Below, piece by piece: positions 1 to 12,800 of a stretch of DNA of 64,000 bases. Both the position numbers and the translations under genes were made by a program. Source of the stretch: Branchiostoma floridae (Eukaryota; Chordata; Leptocardii; Amphioxiformes; Branchiostomatidae). The stretch lies in the NCBI RefSeq assembly GCF_000003815.2, contig NC_049992.1, positions 851,924 to 915,923 on the forward strand. Direction: 5' to 3'. The notes below the pieces were generated by a model. The model worked only from the letters and a program-made list of their open reading frames with translations, did not search any database and was not told the DNA's origin. The first letter of the stretch is position 1; each line of letters opens with the position of its first letter.

Positions 1-64
1 TAAGAAAAACACGGTTTTGTACCCGTACGTAAACCGTACCGGTACCCACCCCTAGTGTAGAGTC

Positions 65-271
65 ATTTTCCGACGTGTTCTCATTTTCTCTCGTATCCCT
101 AATCGGAGGCCTAAAACTGCGTGACACCAAATGAACTTGGCTCCTTGCCATGTTTCCGGCACCCAAATCCCGCAGACACGCTTCTACATTAGTTCCTCAG
201 CTGGCAGTCGTTCAACAAACGTCCATACTAGCGTTGTCTGTTGTTCGTTCAGTCAGCTCATCGGGTTCAAG
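65..271 (+). promoter_or_regulatory. 5' flank of FREP-A, conserved with the FREP-B 5' flank
   Basis: This stretch aligns with 6640-6875 upstream of FREP-B. Shared blocks include TCATTTTCCGACGTGTTCTC, GCCTAAAACTGCGTGACACC and AAATGAACTTGGCTCCTTGC, followed by a shared Ala/Ser-rich leader region just before the start codon. The block GCGTGACACCAAATGAACTT recurs at about 7909 and 18798 inside later introns. I infer a promoter and 5' UTR carried along by tandem gene duplication. No TATA box is obvious, so the transcription start cannot be placed. Confidence 0.45.
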
Positions 272-3200
272 ATGGCGAATGTCTTGCTGCTCGCTGCCTT
301 CCTTCTGTCCTTTAGTTCCCCCACCAAAGCTCAGGACACCAGTATAGTAATTTCAACCGCCAACACCGAGGCACTCGAGAGGCAGCTCGCAGAGAACAAG
401 GAGGAAACGGGCCGCCTGAAAAATGAAGTGGATCGCCTGTCGTCGCTGGTGGAAACTCTGCTGTCCAGGGTGGACAGTTTGTCTGCTGAACTGTCGGGGG
501 AGAGAGTCAGGAGTGCACAGCTGGAACAGAACCTTACACGGCGGGTACAAGAACTAGAAGTGCGTCTCCAAACCCGGGTAAGGAACTGTCCTTTCACCTC
601 TCAGAAAAGACAAGGCATTGTATTTCTTGACACTTAGGATAGAGTGATGAAAGGTGTATATTTGTCGCACCGTCGAAAGTTCTGATTTGTGTCGTTTTAA
701 CTTGCTTCGCTCGTTTGCTCAACCACGATCAGACCTTCATTGAATCTAAGACTTGACATACTCCGGAAATACCCACTTGATCCAAGACGGAAGTATCCAT
801 ATCTCTGTTGCTTGCGTGTATTGAAGAAAGGCCTCCATTTTTTGTGTTTCAATCACATTTAATTTGAAAGCCTTCATCTATGGTATTAATGTTGTACACG
901 TTCCATAACATACATCTGTGGTGGAGGAAGTCTTCAGTGTCCAGTTAAGGAAGCTTGTTTCCTGCTGATAACAGAAAAGTTTGTTTTGGATTCTGCGTCA
1001 AAGTAGTGAAAACTTTTAACTTCAGTAAATGTAGGTCGTCTTTTTCGTATCTTCTTTGATCTATTACCTAAAAATATGTACCCCTGACTGAAACAGGTCA
1101 ATTGACAAATTCCATTGACATCTGACCTTCCTTCTGTCAATGACCTCTCAACCTTTGACCTGACACGGAAAGATTTGGATGACGTATTTGTTGCGATTCT
1201 TCAGTTCCCCATTTGAGTACCTGATGTTTTAGTTTGTGTGAGTAAAAGTCGGTTCTTTTGTTTTCTTGTTTTGTGCGAAAAAATTACCTATATCTGTATC
1301 CCAATATAACGCTGCACTGCGCTATTTCCATCATACGACATACATGGGGTCGCATGGTGGGTTGTTTTGTTTTAGTACTAAATTTTTTGATCTGGGATGA
1401 TATTGTGCAAATCTGGGATGAACTTGGTTGATTTCGTATTCAGACAAATTGGGCTCTTAGAAACCAACACCTGCTTCTAGAGTTGTTTAACGTTTCACCA
1501 TGAAACACCAGCGTTGCTGTGAAAGCCCAAAATTCTCCATATAGATGTTGCCTTTAATCAATCATTACCGTTTGTGTATGATACACCAGTGTTGCAGTGA
1601 GATGGTACCTTCCCCTCAAGGTGCGGAAACTACAGCAAACCCGAGAGTCACATCAACCGCTGTAGCGGGGTCATCTAGAGATGCACAAGGTAAGATGTTT
1701 CATCTGGCCTCACTCGTATGTATGTATGTGTGTGTGTGTGTGTGTATCATATGCGTGTGTGTGTATGTATGTATGTATGTGTGTGTGTGTGTGTGTATCA
1801 TATGCGTGTGTGTGTATGTATGTATGTATGTGTGTGTGTGTGTGTGTGTGTATCATATGCGTGTGTGTATGTATGTATGTGTGTGTGTGTGTGTGTATCA
1901 TATGCGTGTGTGTGTATGTATGTATGTATGTATGTGTGTGTGTGTGTGTGTATCATATGCGTGTGTGTGTATGTATGTATGTATGTGTGTGTGTGTGTGT
2001 ATCATATGTGTGTGTGTGTATGTACAGGTATGTGTGTGTGTGTGTGTGTGTGTTCCTGTGTGTATGTGAGAGAGAGTGTGTGTGTGCGTGTCTGCGTGTG
2101 CCTGTGTTTGTGTGTGTGAGAGAGTGTGTGTGTCTGTGTGTGAGAGAGAGTGAGTGTGTGTGTGTGCGTGTTGCCATTACAGTTAATATGTGAATATTAT
2201 TCGTGTGTAACAAATGAATGCTTAGAATTGCTCATTGTGAATGAAATTGTAAAGTATAACTAGAAATCCCAATCTTTACATTGGCTTAATTTTTACTGCT
2301 ACTTACCATTCTCAGAGCTCAAATCAGACTGTGCTGCATATAAAGCCTCCGGACAGACGACCAGCGGAGTCTACCCACTCGACTCCCTCCCGTCCGGTGT
2401 GCAGGCCTACTGTGACATGGATACTGCAGGTACTGTACTAATATCTAGTCACGCGGGGGTTGCTGTGGTTTTTTTTATACCAGTAGTGATTTATATGCGA
2501 TACTATTGTTATCTTGTCACTTTTCAGCTTTGGAAAAACAGATAAAACAAGAGTTCGGAGACCTTATAGCTGCATGAAACATTTCAGTTTTTGTCAATTT
2601 CTTGTTTTGTCTTGTCTTTATGATTATGCAAATATGGCTGTGATAAGTGTAAATCTATTTTACACGATGGTCTCTTCTACCATAATGGAATACATTGTAC
2701 ATGTGAAAGTTCGTTCCTTTGGCAGAATTTCATTCTATAATGAATTAAACTGATGGCTGTCACATTTACATCTTAATCTATGCATGGTAATGTACACCTT
2801 TAATTTGAGGTTACACATATTGATATCACACTTGTAAAGGAGTATCATTTACCAGAGCGAAGTTAAAATAGGAGGAGAAGATGATCAACTAATATAATTA
2901 ATCCAATACATTTTCATAATCATTATCGCACAAGACAAGCTGGAACACTGAGTCCGAGCTAGCCTGGGTACCATCCGGGTAGTAGTTTGTTCCTAATAAG
3001 TTCCCTTCTGCATATAAACGTCGGAGCGAACTACTATCCGGATGGTGCCTAGGCTAGGTCCCAGTGGCAGAGCAAAGACCTTCTGTGATGTTATAATTCA
3101 AACTCAGTCTACAAACTAAGTAAGAGTGTTATTCACAGGAGGCGGATGGACCGTGGTCCAGCGGCGGCAGGATGGGTCGGTTCCCTTCAACCGGACCTGG

Positions 3201-4228
3201 GAGGAGTACAAACTGGGCTTTGGAGACCCGGGCGGGGAGTACTGGCTGGGGAACGAGAACATCCACCTCCTGACCAATCAGAAAGAGTACTTGCTGCGAG
3301 TTGAACTGCAGGACTGGGAAGGGAATCAGACATTCGCAGAATACAGCACATTTAGGTTGGTATTCTCAAGGTCTTTTTCAACCTACTAGGTATTCCTCCT
3401 TCTAGGGACAGTTCTGGACAGAACACAGTCAGCATCTAACTACATTAAAAAGAGAAGTATATCTCTAACATGTGGGTGTCGTGATTTTCTGATTTCTTCC
3501 GGCTAGATTGGACAAGAAGAAATGAACATAACCTAGAATGACCCGAATGCTAGGATATCCATGTGCTCAGTGAAGGGTCGACCAAATAACTAAGAACAGG
3601 CTCGTCATCAAGTTGGGAAAGTTCATCTCCTACCTGTTCCTTCTAGCCCCATAATGGCACCACTCTTTATCCCAATGTTATTCCTGAAGTAAAATGCAAA
3701 TCAAAATTTTATTTCATTGCTTGTTTTCAGTCAAATACCGAATGTGGATTGTTCAATGCATTTATCGTAGTTCAACAGTAAGTTCCATGCGTGAGAAGCG
3801 ACTCCGTGGTACTGTGTTTTTCTTCAGCACTTTTTACGTACTAAATTTATAAATTCGTTGTTCGTAACAAACATTTTCCGAGTCAATTCATGTCTCCATC
3901 CAGGGTGTCCGGAGAGTCGGACGGGTACCGGCTGCACATTTCCGGGTATTCAGGCACCGCGGGAGACTCCATGACTGGCCGGCCCTCAAACAACGGGCAG
4001 AGGTTCTCCACTGTGGACAGGGACAATGATGCCAGCAGCGGCAGTTGTTCCCAGCGGTACGGACAGGGCGGCTGGTGGTTTAACAAATGCGGCTACTCCT
4101 ACCTCAACGGCCGTTACTTGGGCAACTGTGAGAACTCCTGTCCAGCAGTGCAAGGTGTGCTGTGGCACCACTGGAGAGGCGGGAGCTACTCTCTGAAGTC
4201 TGTGTCTATGAAAATCAGGGCATCATAA
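272..4228 (+). CDS. FREP-A: secreted coiled-coil fibrinogen-related protein
   Basis: Five coding exons: 272-577, 1590-1689, 2316-2429, 3139-3355, 3904-4228. Phases 0/1/1/2 match and give 353 residues. Residues 1-20 form a signal peptide ([13 protein letters not shown], cleavage near AQ-D). Residues 30-100 are a heptad-rich coiled coil ([21 protein letters not shown]). A Thr/Ser-rich linker beginning CCSE follows. The last 218 residues or so are a fibrinogen-like domain: [38 protein letters not shown], the DRDND calcium-site motif, [15 protein letters not shown], and an SVSMKIR end typical of ficolin or tachylectin-type domains. Family members are secreted oligomeric lectins of innate immunity; the ligand here is unknown. 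The start at 272 is chosen over the in-frame ATG at 131 because it begins the signal peptide and is conserved in the paralogs. Intron 2 carries a TG-rich minisatellite and intron 3 a palindromic MITE. Confidence 0.85.
1710..2180. repeat. TG/TATG compound microsatellite-minisatellite
   Basis: Blocks of (TG)n and (TATG)n separated by TATCATATGCGTG recur about six times with a unit near 55-65 bp, then grade into GAGAGAGTGTGTG. It lies in FREP-A intron 2 just after the donor at 1690. It generates long spurious Cys/Val/Tyr-rich reading frames on both strands. Confidence 0.95.
2957..3056. mobile_element. Palindromic MITE in FREP-A intron 3
   Basis: Near-perfect terminal inverted repeats: AGCCTGGGTACCATCCGGGT on the left and its complement ending in GCCTAGGCT on the right, about 100 bp in all. 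The same element sits at 14263-14375 in the equivalent intron of unit C with similar flanking DNA. It was therefore present before those units duplicated. Confidence 0.7.
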
Positions 4229-5540
4229 TTCCATCTTGTGATCTAAATCTGATCACATCCAGTTGTGCACAAAATACTCAATCTTTTTACGTTGTCTCCA
4301 TAGTCGTTTTAGTTCCTTTGCGTAGTGTCATCGTCTGCATAGTAGTAATATTGACAGGTAACCCTCTTTATTGTACGTGGACTTTGTAACAAACTTATAC
4401 CAGGATCAGAGCACGTGACCGTATCGGTGAGGTTGATATTCATAATTACGATCAGGTCATCATAATTAACTCCATGAGTTACTGTTTTTGGTCTGAATGA
4501 TGTTTCAGACATATAGTAAGGTTCAACCAGGGAGTACTTACTTCCAACGTTTCGGTGTCTGTCAGACACCATCATCAGGGTGGAATGACGGGAACTACTT
4601 CTTGCTGCTACTTATAGCCGATGTAGGTGGCGCTGCAGCAGCAAGAATGCCGTCCCAAACTTGTATCCCGCCTCTGACTGGCGCTGATTTTCTGATCCAG
4701 ACTGACTCCTTAATCCACCGTGTCCTTCTGTTTTCCTTACTATATGAATAATTGCCAACCTGATGAAGTTATTTACGGATTAGTATATCTCGAGTTCCGC
4801 TGGATGAAGTCTTTTGTAGAATGGATTAGTCCCCTGAAATCATTAAGCAATAAAATTATTACATATTCAATATACAATATTGTTAATTACACTAACAAAA
4901 CGCCATTCTTGTTTGTACTGCCGAAACGAAAATTAAGAGGTTATGACGAAATTTGAATTCAGTGGTAGTTATGATAAGGTTCTATCTGGTCAACAAATAG
5001 CATCGAAACTTCTTGAAAAAAACTTCTTGGTGTGATTTAAGGTAAGAATAAAAACAAAATAAAACAAGAGTTCGGAGAGCAAACATGTCCATAAAAGATT
5101 ATGCAAATGCCTTTACATCTGCATAATCTGCTTACTTATGAATATGCTTGGTTATGTAGACCTTTAACTAACTTACATAGGTCACAATGTTGACAATCCA
5201 ATCATTTGCCACTTGGAGGAATTGTGGTAGTTTTGCATTAATTATGCAAATTATGGACTTATATTTGCATAATAGGTATCTGCTAATCTTTCACCTGCCG
5301 AAAACTGTACAGGTCATATGTATTTGTGTCCTACAATTTGAAACACTGTTAATATAGCTTTTCCTCATTAGATATGCAAATAAAGTTTTAATTTACATAC
5401 GTTTCACTTCATTACGTACATCTTCTGCCAAAGATACCTGGTTACTAAATATCATGGAAATCTGTCGTTCCTATGTTCCGTTATTCTCTGAAAGATTTAA
5501 AAAACGCACCTGCAGTTCCAGAGCAAGCTGATAGGTGGGC
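4229..5540. other. Intergenic DNA downstream of FREP-A, no gene seen
   Basis: AT-rich, with several ATGCAAAT octamer-like motifs (about 5090-5290) and short open frames of 60-90 codons that look random. 4550-4720 has a short inverted pairing around the trinucleotide GCA but no clear element ends. I see no exon. Confidence 0.5.
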
Positions 5541-5800
5541 CAAACACAACCACGTCTTCCTTACATCAAAATCTATCTGCCACCTAAAAATCAAGGTCTA
5601 GGTGAAAGGTACCCCAAAATGGAATTTCTGCTGCAGTACCAAGGTTACATAATAGGAGGGCCAAAACCGACCTTGACCTTAATGTTCCAAACACCTTCCC
5701 ACATACCAAATATTGCAATCCATCAGGAGATTATTGAGTTGAGCTTACCTCAGAAACACAGACACACACACAGACGCTCACAGAGATACCTGGATAGATG
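5540..5800 (+). repeat. Dispersed interspersed repeat, 3' end of an old element
   Basis: Shares the order of motifs CAAGGTC, ACCAAGGTTAC, GACCTTGACCTT and CAATCCATC-GAG with a second copy at about 52150-52330, and ends in a CA-rich tail (ACAGACACACACAC). This looks like the 3' region of a dispersed retroelement family, superfamily not certain. Confidence 0.5.
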
Positions 5801-5820
5801 ACACAGAGTTACCAAACTGT

Positions 5821-6078
5821 GCATCATGCTCTGGAACTCATTGCCATCTAACATTAAGTCACTGTGTACACTGTCCAGTTTTAAAGAAGCCATCTCAAAC
5901 ATTGTCAACTAGAACTCTGACCTCTAGACACTGTGCTCTATTGTAAATACCCTGTGATTGTTGTATTTTTTAAAATGTATGTATTCATGTTGATTGTAAT
6001 GTTGATTCATGTTGATTGAACCTTGGAAGATTAGCCCGTAAGGGCTAAAAGGTTTCTTAATAAACAACAAATAAACAA
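5821..6078 (+). mobile_element. LINE 3' end (reverse transcriptase C-terminus plus tail)
   Basis: The frame around 5821-5910 reads WNSLPSNIKSL then SSFKEAISNIVN and a stop. This is the conserved C-terminal pattern of CR1/Jockey-group LINE ORF2 proteins. It is followed by a 3' UTR with the stem TAGCCCGTAAGGGCTA and a simple AATAAACAAC tail at 6057-6078. Truncated upstream. Confidence 0.6.
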
Positions 6079-6330
6079 CATCATGTGGAGAAAAAGAAAA
6101 CATAGAGCACTTCCTGCACTGTTGCCCAATGTAGGAGAACATCAGACATAGATTGCTTAATGAGGTGGAAAGCATATATCAAGAGCTCAACATTCAGGAG
6201 AAAGAGAGAAGTCTTGACATAGTGACACTAGCGGGTATGGAAGAACAGACAAACAAAAAGGTGTATACGGCATTATCCAAGTATGTAGAAGCAACTGAAA
6301 GATTTTCCGGGGAGGACTAAGCCGTACTAT
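6079..6330 (+). mobile_element. Second LINE C-terminal relic with a stop codon
   Basis: Reads CGEKENIEHFLHCCPM, stop, ENIRHRLLNEVESIYQEL, a decayed form of the cysteine-rich C-terminal segment of LINE ORF2 (compare VEDEVHF at 32100 and VEDDLHF at 36010). The in-frame TAG marks it as dead. The element ending at 6078 probably inserted into it. Confidence 0.55.
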
Positions 6331-6639
6331 ACACGAATATACATGTACATGTACAAGCACCAATCAGGAATAAACGTATCACCTTGTTCTGAGAACTTCA
6401 TGTGTAGGCGATTAGACAATATATAAGGGGAGGTTTAGAACCCATGTATCAGATGAAGGTGCGGAGGACTAGGAAAAGAGTGGAGGGAGGAAGAAGTTTG
6501 TAGCAGACTCTCGTGTCTTTCTTGATGATCTGACGTATAGTTCCAACATCGTCAGCTATTCGTAACGTACTCATTGTAAGGGACGCCATCGCCACAGCCT
6601 CACCCGTTACACTCTGAGTGATGAAAACGCTTTCTAGAA

Positions 6640-6875
6640 TCATTTTCCGACGTGTTCTCCTCCTTTCTCTCTCATACCCCTAATCGGAAACACCCCATGT
6701 TTTTCTTAGGCCTAAAACTGCGTGACACCAAATGAACTTGGCTCCTTGCCATTTTCCGGCAGCCAAATTCAGCCTGACACGCTTTGACATTAGTTCCTCC
6801 TTAGCTGGCGGTCGTTCAGCCCTGTACTAGGAGCGCGTTATCTGTTATTAGTTTACTCAGCCCATCAGTTTCAAG
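6640..6875 (+). promoter_or_regulatory. 5' flank of FREP-B, paralogous to the FREP-A flank
   Basis: Shares ordered blocks with 65-271, including TCATTTTCCGACGTGTTCTC and GCCTAAAACTGCGTGACACC, with small indels. It leads straight into the [13 protein letters not shown] start exon. The promoter role is inferred from position and conservation only. Confidence 0.45.
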
Positions 6876-9800
6876 ATGGCGAATGTCTTGCTGCTCGCTG
6901 CCTTCCTTCTGTCCAATAGTTTTCCTACCCGAGCGCAGGACACCAGCATAATCATCTCAACCACCAACACCGAGGCCCTCGAGAGGCAGATCGCCGAGAC
7001 CAGGGAGGAAACGGGCCGATTACAGAATCAAGTTGATCGCCTGTCGTCGCTGGTGGAAACACTGCTGGTACAAGAGAAGAAATGTGTCTCCAGGGTTGAT
7101 AGACATTCTGCAGAAGTTTCATCGGAGAAAGATAGAAGTGCCCGATCTCTTGTTCCGACGGGCCAAACAACCACCAACACTGAGGCCCCCAAGCGACGGA
7201 CCAAGGAGGAAACGGGTCGGTTGAATAATCGTGGCCGCTCGAAAAAAGTGGACCGCCTGTCGTCGCTCGTGGAAACTCTGCTGTCCAGGGTGGACAGTTT
7301 GTCTGCTGAATTGTCGGAGGAGAGAGTCAGGGGTGCACAGCTGGAACGGAATCTGACACGGCGGATACAAGAACTAGAAATTCAGGTAAAGCACGGATCA
7401 CATACCTTAGATTACAAAAGGCGTTCTATTTCTTAACATTTTCAGAAAATATTTATCGTACAGTCCCGTTCTTAAAAGCAGACCCTCATTGCCTTTGCCA
7501 ACAATGTCATCTTTTCGGTGCCTTTTGTATGTTTGACAATTTTTTGGGTGGACAGGTGCTTTTGTGGACAGCATAGCTCAGAATATGTTGATTACGACTA
7601 GTATGCGTGATGTTCTGTATGACCACACGTGGAAGGACAAGTTCGATTATGGTTCGATTATTTCCATGTTACCGAAGCAGAAAGTCTGCTTTTCATATCT
7701 CATGTTCTGGTCATGCTGTGGTCAATATGGTACTGGTGCTTTTTGTTGAATTTCGGCTAGTAAGAAGTTGTATAACTTTGAACTCCAAGCACGTTTTCCC
7801 ATCTGGGTTTGTCCTACACCACAGTCTGGGCTCATCGCCCGAATAGCCCTATGGACGCCAGGTCGTCTGACACTGTTTTGGTTGTCTCCTAAATGAAGTA
7901 ACATATGCGTGACACCAAATGAACTTTTGTCCTTGCCAAGTGTAGTACTCGGATCAGATTCTGATTACTGTACAAACACTAGGTCTGCGTAAACGCTATT
8001 CTCCAAGCAGAGGTTAGGCTCTGGCTGTTTTTAACGTTTTTAGTCGTTTTTATTGGGCTTTCTATTTTGTCATTTTTCTTGAAGTACACCAGCCAGTTTT
8101 GACAATACTAGATACAATACAGCATAAAAAAGCCCGATAAAAACGACTAAAAAACGTTTAAAAAAAGGTCAGAGCCTATTAAACCTCTGCTTGGAGAGTA
8201 CGTAAACACTAGGTTTGCGCGTGGCAGGGTCAGCTGTAAATACGTCGAACAGATATTCAAACTATCGGCCTGCATGCAGATTATTTACAGGGACATGTAC
8301 AGTATTGCAGGGACACCGAATTTTCTATTGGTTTTCGTCTCTCTCGATGTCCTTTTGTAACCTGATACGATTATAAATCCTTGTGAAACAATATATATAA
8401 CCTCCATTATCATTTTTACATTAATGGGATCAGAATGGCGATACCCTGAATCGTTTAATGGCCTGATTTACATATATCAGTTTAATTATTTTGCACTTTT
8501 GATAAGTTCTAAAGTTCCAGATGTCTGAATTACAAGGTTGTGGATCTAATATACCGAAGATTTTAAGCACAAGTTTTTGTTTTTCTATTTTCACATGTGC
8601 CACCTTTATCACAGCGCTGCTGTGCGGAGCCGACCATTGAATCCCCGGCCCCTCCTGCAGGTGAGTTGGAGGGTACCGTTCCGAGTATTGTAAATGCATT
8701 TAAGTTCGCGGGGATTAACTTCGCGGTAGCGGGAAAATGAGTTTTCGCGGTGGTTTTAAGTTCGCGGTAGCGCCATAGACTGCAGTCTCATACTATAATG
8801 GAAAAATGTTCTCGGTGATTCAAAGTTTGCGGTGAAGAGGTCACCGCGAAAACAACGAACATAAAACCACCGGGAACATTTCTGCATTTACAGTATCCTA
8901 TGGTTCTGATGTTGCACGACGCGTCGACAACGGAAAAGCAGCGAGAGAGGGGTACTTCGACCGAAAATGGTGACAGACCCACGAGAGTTGCAGTGATCTT
9001 ACATCGATTTTTAATCCACGTTGTCATACCCTCTCCTCTCTATTCCTGTCTCCCATCTACTTGCACTACTGTCGCTGCGTTATATCGTTTAAACCATGAT
9101 TAGGGCAGATTCCCCTCATAGGTCTTTGACATGTCGTAAATAATGTGTCAAGCAGAGGCACTGATCTCCTCTTCATTTCTCCCTCTGTTGCCTCAGTGGT
9201 CAGAGAAATACGATGTCTTTATGTTATTGTGGTTGCTCGAAAATCTAGCCGGGGTCCTACGCTCTCACATGCGGTCGATATAATGCGCTCTATTTCACTT
9301 GGACATGTCAACAAATCATTAGTAGATATGATGTCTTTAGATAGTCGTATAGACATGTTACTTACCGTTTCCAGACTGTGCTGCATATAAATCCTCCGGG
9401 CTGACCAGCGGAGTCTACCCACTCGGCTCCCTCCCGTCCGGTGTGCAGGCCTACTGTGATATGGAGACAGCAGGTACAGTAACTGTACTTGTACACAGTC
9501 ACAAGGGGAATGCTGTAAGTTATTTTACCAGTAGTGATTTACAGGCGATACTATTGTTGAACGACCCCTCCTCTTTTTGATAATTGAGCTGGGTTCTTAA
9601 TTCACGCTTTTAACGACCAATCCTAGAGACGTCCTTGCGTCCTAGCGCTATCTTTCGAGGTTTTCGCTGATTCGCGTATTTCAACATTGGCTAAGAGCGA
9701 GTATCCACATTAGGGAACCTTAGCCCATGTTGAAATTTGCGAATCAGCACTCCCTAAAATCAAAAGCCAGCGCCCCTAGACGTCTTTGAAGGTTGCTAGG

Positions 9801-12800
9801 ACGTCCCTATACCCGAAGCTAGATACTCATTTACACATCAGACATGGTTGGTGTATTTTAGTGCTTTTTCAAAGGGCACAACATCGGTATTCGACCTTAA
9901 GGTCCTGAGTCAACAACCCTACACTAAACGCCAGCATACAGCTGTCATGCAAAATCTTTTATAATCTAGAACGTAATTAAGGGTGTGTTTTCCCTTGATT
10001 TTGGCGACCACACATGTACAGGAGGAGGCTGGACTGTAATCCAGCGGCGGCTGGGCGGATCGGTTCCCTTCAACCGGACTTGGGAGGAGTACAAACTGGG
10101 CTTTGGGAACAAGGACGGGGAGTATTGGCTGGGGAACGAGAACATCCACCTCCTGACCAATCAGAAAGAGTACTCGCTGCGGATTGAACTTCAGGATTGG
10201 GAAGGGAACCAGACTTTCGCAGAGTATAGCACATTTAGGTTGGTACTTCTTAGAATGACAATTCTAAGAAGGATATCAAATACATCTAGGAAGTCTCATT
10301 GAAATATACATAATGACTGGAAATGCACTTTCATCCTGTTCTAGGGCAAAGCCAATACAGTCTCGCTCGCAGCCACACACAAAACAAGATGCTCTACTGC
10401 TCATTTTCTGATCAGCTGGGGTAAGAAGTAAACATGACCTCAGATGACCTCAAATGTTGGGACATCCAGGCGCTCAGTAAAGGTCAACAAAGAACCAACA
10501 CACCAGAGAGAACGAGTAATAACCCCTATAAGGGTTTTCGGAAAACCCTGTCCAGTCCAGACAGGGAAATGGGGCGGAAAACCCTGTCCAGTCTGAAAAG
10601 AGGGTCTGCATAGGGGTTCCTGGCAATACTTAAAACTATTACTTTAGACAGCACTTTCGCTAAACAGATACACATAACCATAGACTCGGCAGCATAATGA
10701 GTGACCCAAAGGTGTAATATGCATGCACACAAAGTCAGCTCTGTCAAATGCAAAGTACCCAATTAACACTTATCTGGTAGGACGTGAGGAGGAGATAATT
10801 ACACCCATTGTCCATCAAACAATGGATAGGGAGTGTCCGTCAATTTCGGATTGTTAATTAGTGGCAATACATTACAAAGCCAGGCTTTGAAAGGTTTTCT
10901 TTAAATGGTAAGTGTGCAGCACTCATTTTGAGAGCTGGTCTGTTTAAATCCCGGTTTAATACAATGACTGCGAAAGATTCCAATATCAACACGACTTTAG
11001 TACACGATGTTATAACATTACATATATTTTACAATGCCCTACAATAAAGCCGAGATGGCATTTTTCAAACCCTAGAGGCTTTAGAGGCAAGTTGTGAGCT
11101 ATATAGAACTATGTATCATTTAAAAAAAAGTGTTTTATTTGCAAAATTATGCCGTTCAGTCTCAAACACTTAAAGAGTAGAAGTTTTTTATATGATGCAC
11201 AGAAGTAGCAATGATGGATGATTTTTGTTAAGTTATAATTTTTGTACGACATTGTATCTGTATCTGTATCTATATAGCCGGTATAACCGCCGTTCGGCGT
11301 AACACACCAGCTTCGCAGGCACGCGGCGCGGCAGCAGCTGGTTGTGTCACACTTCAAGTTGATGTTATTTCTGTGCTTAGCCATACTAAAGATAAAAATG
11401 TTGTTGTATACTAGTACTTAGTAGCTTACAACGTATAACCCCATGCAGACCCTCTTTTCAGACTGGACAGGGTTTTCTGCATTCCGGACTGGACAGGTTT
11501 TTCCGAAAACCCTTTATATCAACCTGGACTAGTTTGCACCGTATCGTTTTTTTTCCTTCTGGACAAAGAGCCTAGAAATAGCAAAAAAAGTGTTATTTAA
11601 AGATGTCTTCCTTTTGCTGCCTGCTACTTACACAAGCGCATACAGAACAACCAAACAGGGCAGCCTCAAATCACTTCAGTGATAACTATGGTTAGAATAG
11701 ATTCTGCCTACATGAGATTTACTTTACGTCATCTTTTTAAGATCGTAATGATGACATTTTTTACAATAATAATACTCTTCATTGTGACCAATAGACAAAC
11801 TCTGCCTGGTATACAATCATCTTAATACAACTAACATTTGTGTCTTCTAATATCTCATCCAGGGTGTCCGATGAGTCGGACCAGTACCGGCTGCACATCT
11901 CCGGGTATTCAGGCACCGCGGGAGACTCACTGGACAACAACGGGGGTAGGTTCTCCACTGTGGACAGGGACAATGATGTCAGCAACATCGACTGTTCTCA
12001 GCTGTACGGTCAGGGCGGCTGGTGGTATCGGAGCTGTGGCAACTCCTTCCTCAATGGTCCCTACCTGGGCAACTGTGGGAACACCTGTCCGTTATCACGG
12101 GGTGTGATGTGGTACCACTGGAGAGGCGGGAGCTACTCTCTGAAGTCTGTGTCTATGAAGATCAGGGAGGAAACGGACCGCATTAGAGTGGATCGTCTGT
12201 CGTCGAAGGTGGACAGTTTGGGCTCCTCCCTCAAGTCTGTGTCCATGAAGATCAGGGAGGAAACGGACCGTGTCAAAGTGGATCGTCTGTCGTCAGTGGT
12301 GGAAACCTTACAGAGTCAACAGTCCGATCTCACGTCAAAGGTGGACCGTTTTGGTGATAGGTTACGGGACCAAGAAACTCGTCTGCAGTCCCAGGTAAAC
12401 AAAAACGCGAATAAATGAAAAAAAAAGTTTCATATGCTGCAAATGACTACATATATTAGGGATGAGATTGCGATCTAGCAGAATAGGCAATTCTGTAGCT
12501 TGACCAGTACTACTTGTCTACCACTGGCTGTGGCCCTTTAACACAATCAAGCGTCTCTGACTAGTGATACTTTAGATATTGCAAAGTAGATAAGGAATAA
12601 GGTGATGTTAGCGCACAAAGCAACATTTGGCATTCAATCAATTCAAGGGAATAGAAATTTTTGTGTTGCCACTAGCTTGTACTTGTAAACACAATTGTTT
12701 ACCCTATCTTTATGTATTACCTGTCCTCTTTGTTACAGCTTTCTATTCTGAAAGCTTTTCATGCAGGTGAGTTGGAGGGTCCGAGTATCTCACTATTGTG

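Noticed and set aside
131..271. Upstream in-frame ATG extending FREP-A by 47 residues
   Set aside because: It would bury the signal peptide, and the extension is not open in FREP-B.
1545..2213. Long Cys/Val/Tyr- and His/Thr-rich open frames on both strands
   Set aside because: They are translations of the TG/TATG repeat; only the 1590-1689 linker exon overlaps a real coding segment.
3904..4228. Possibility that the FReD exons are bacterial-type lectin genes or operon members
   Set aside because: Clear GT-AG introns with consistent phases and a eukaryotic signal peptide exon; no operon structure.
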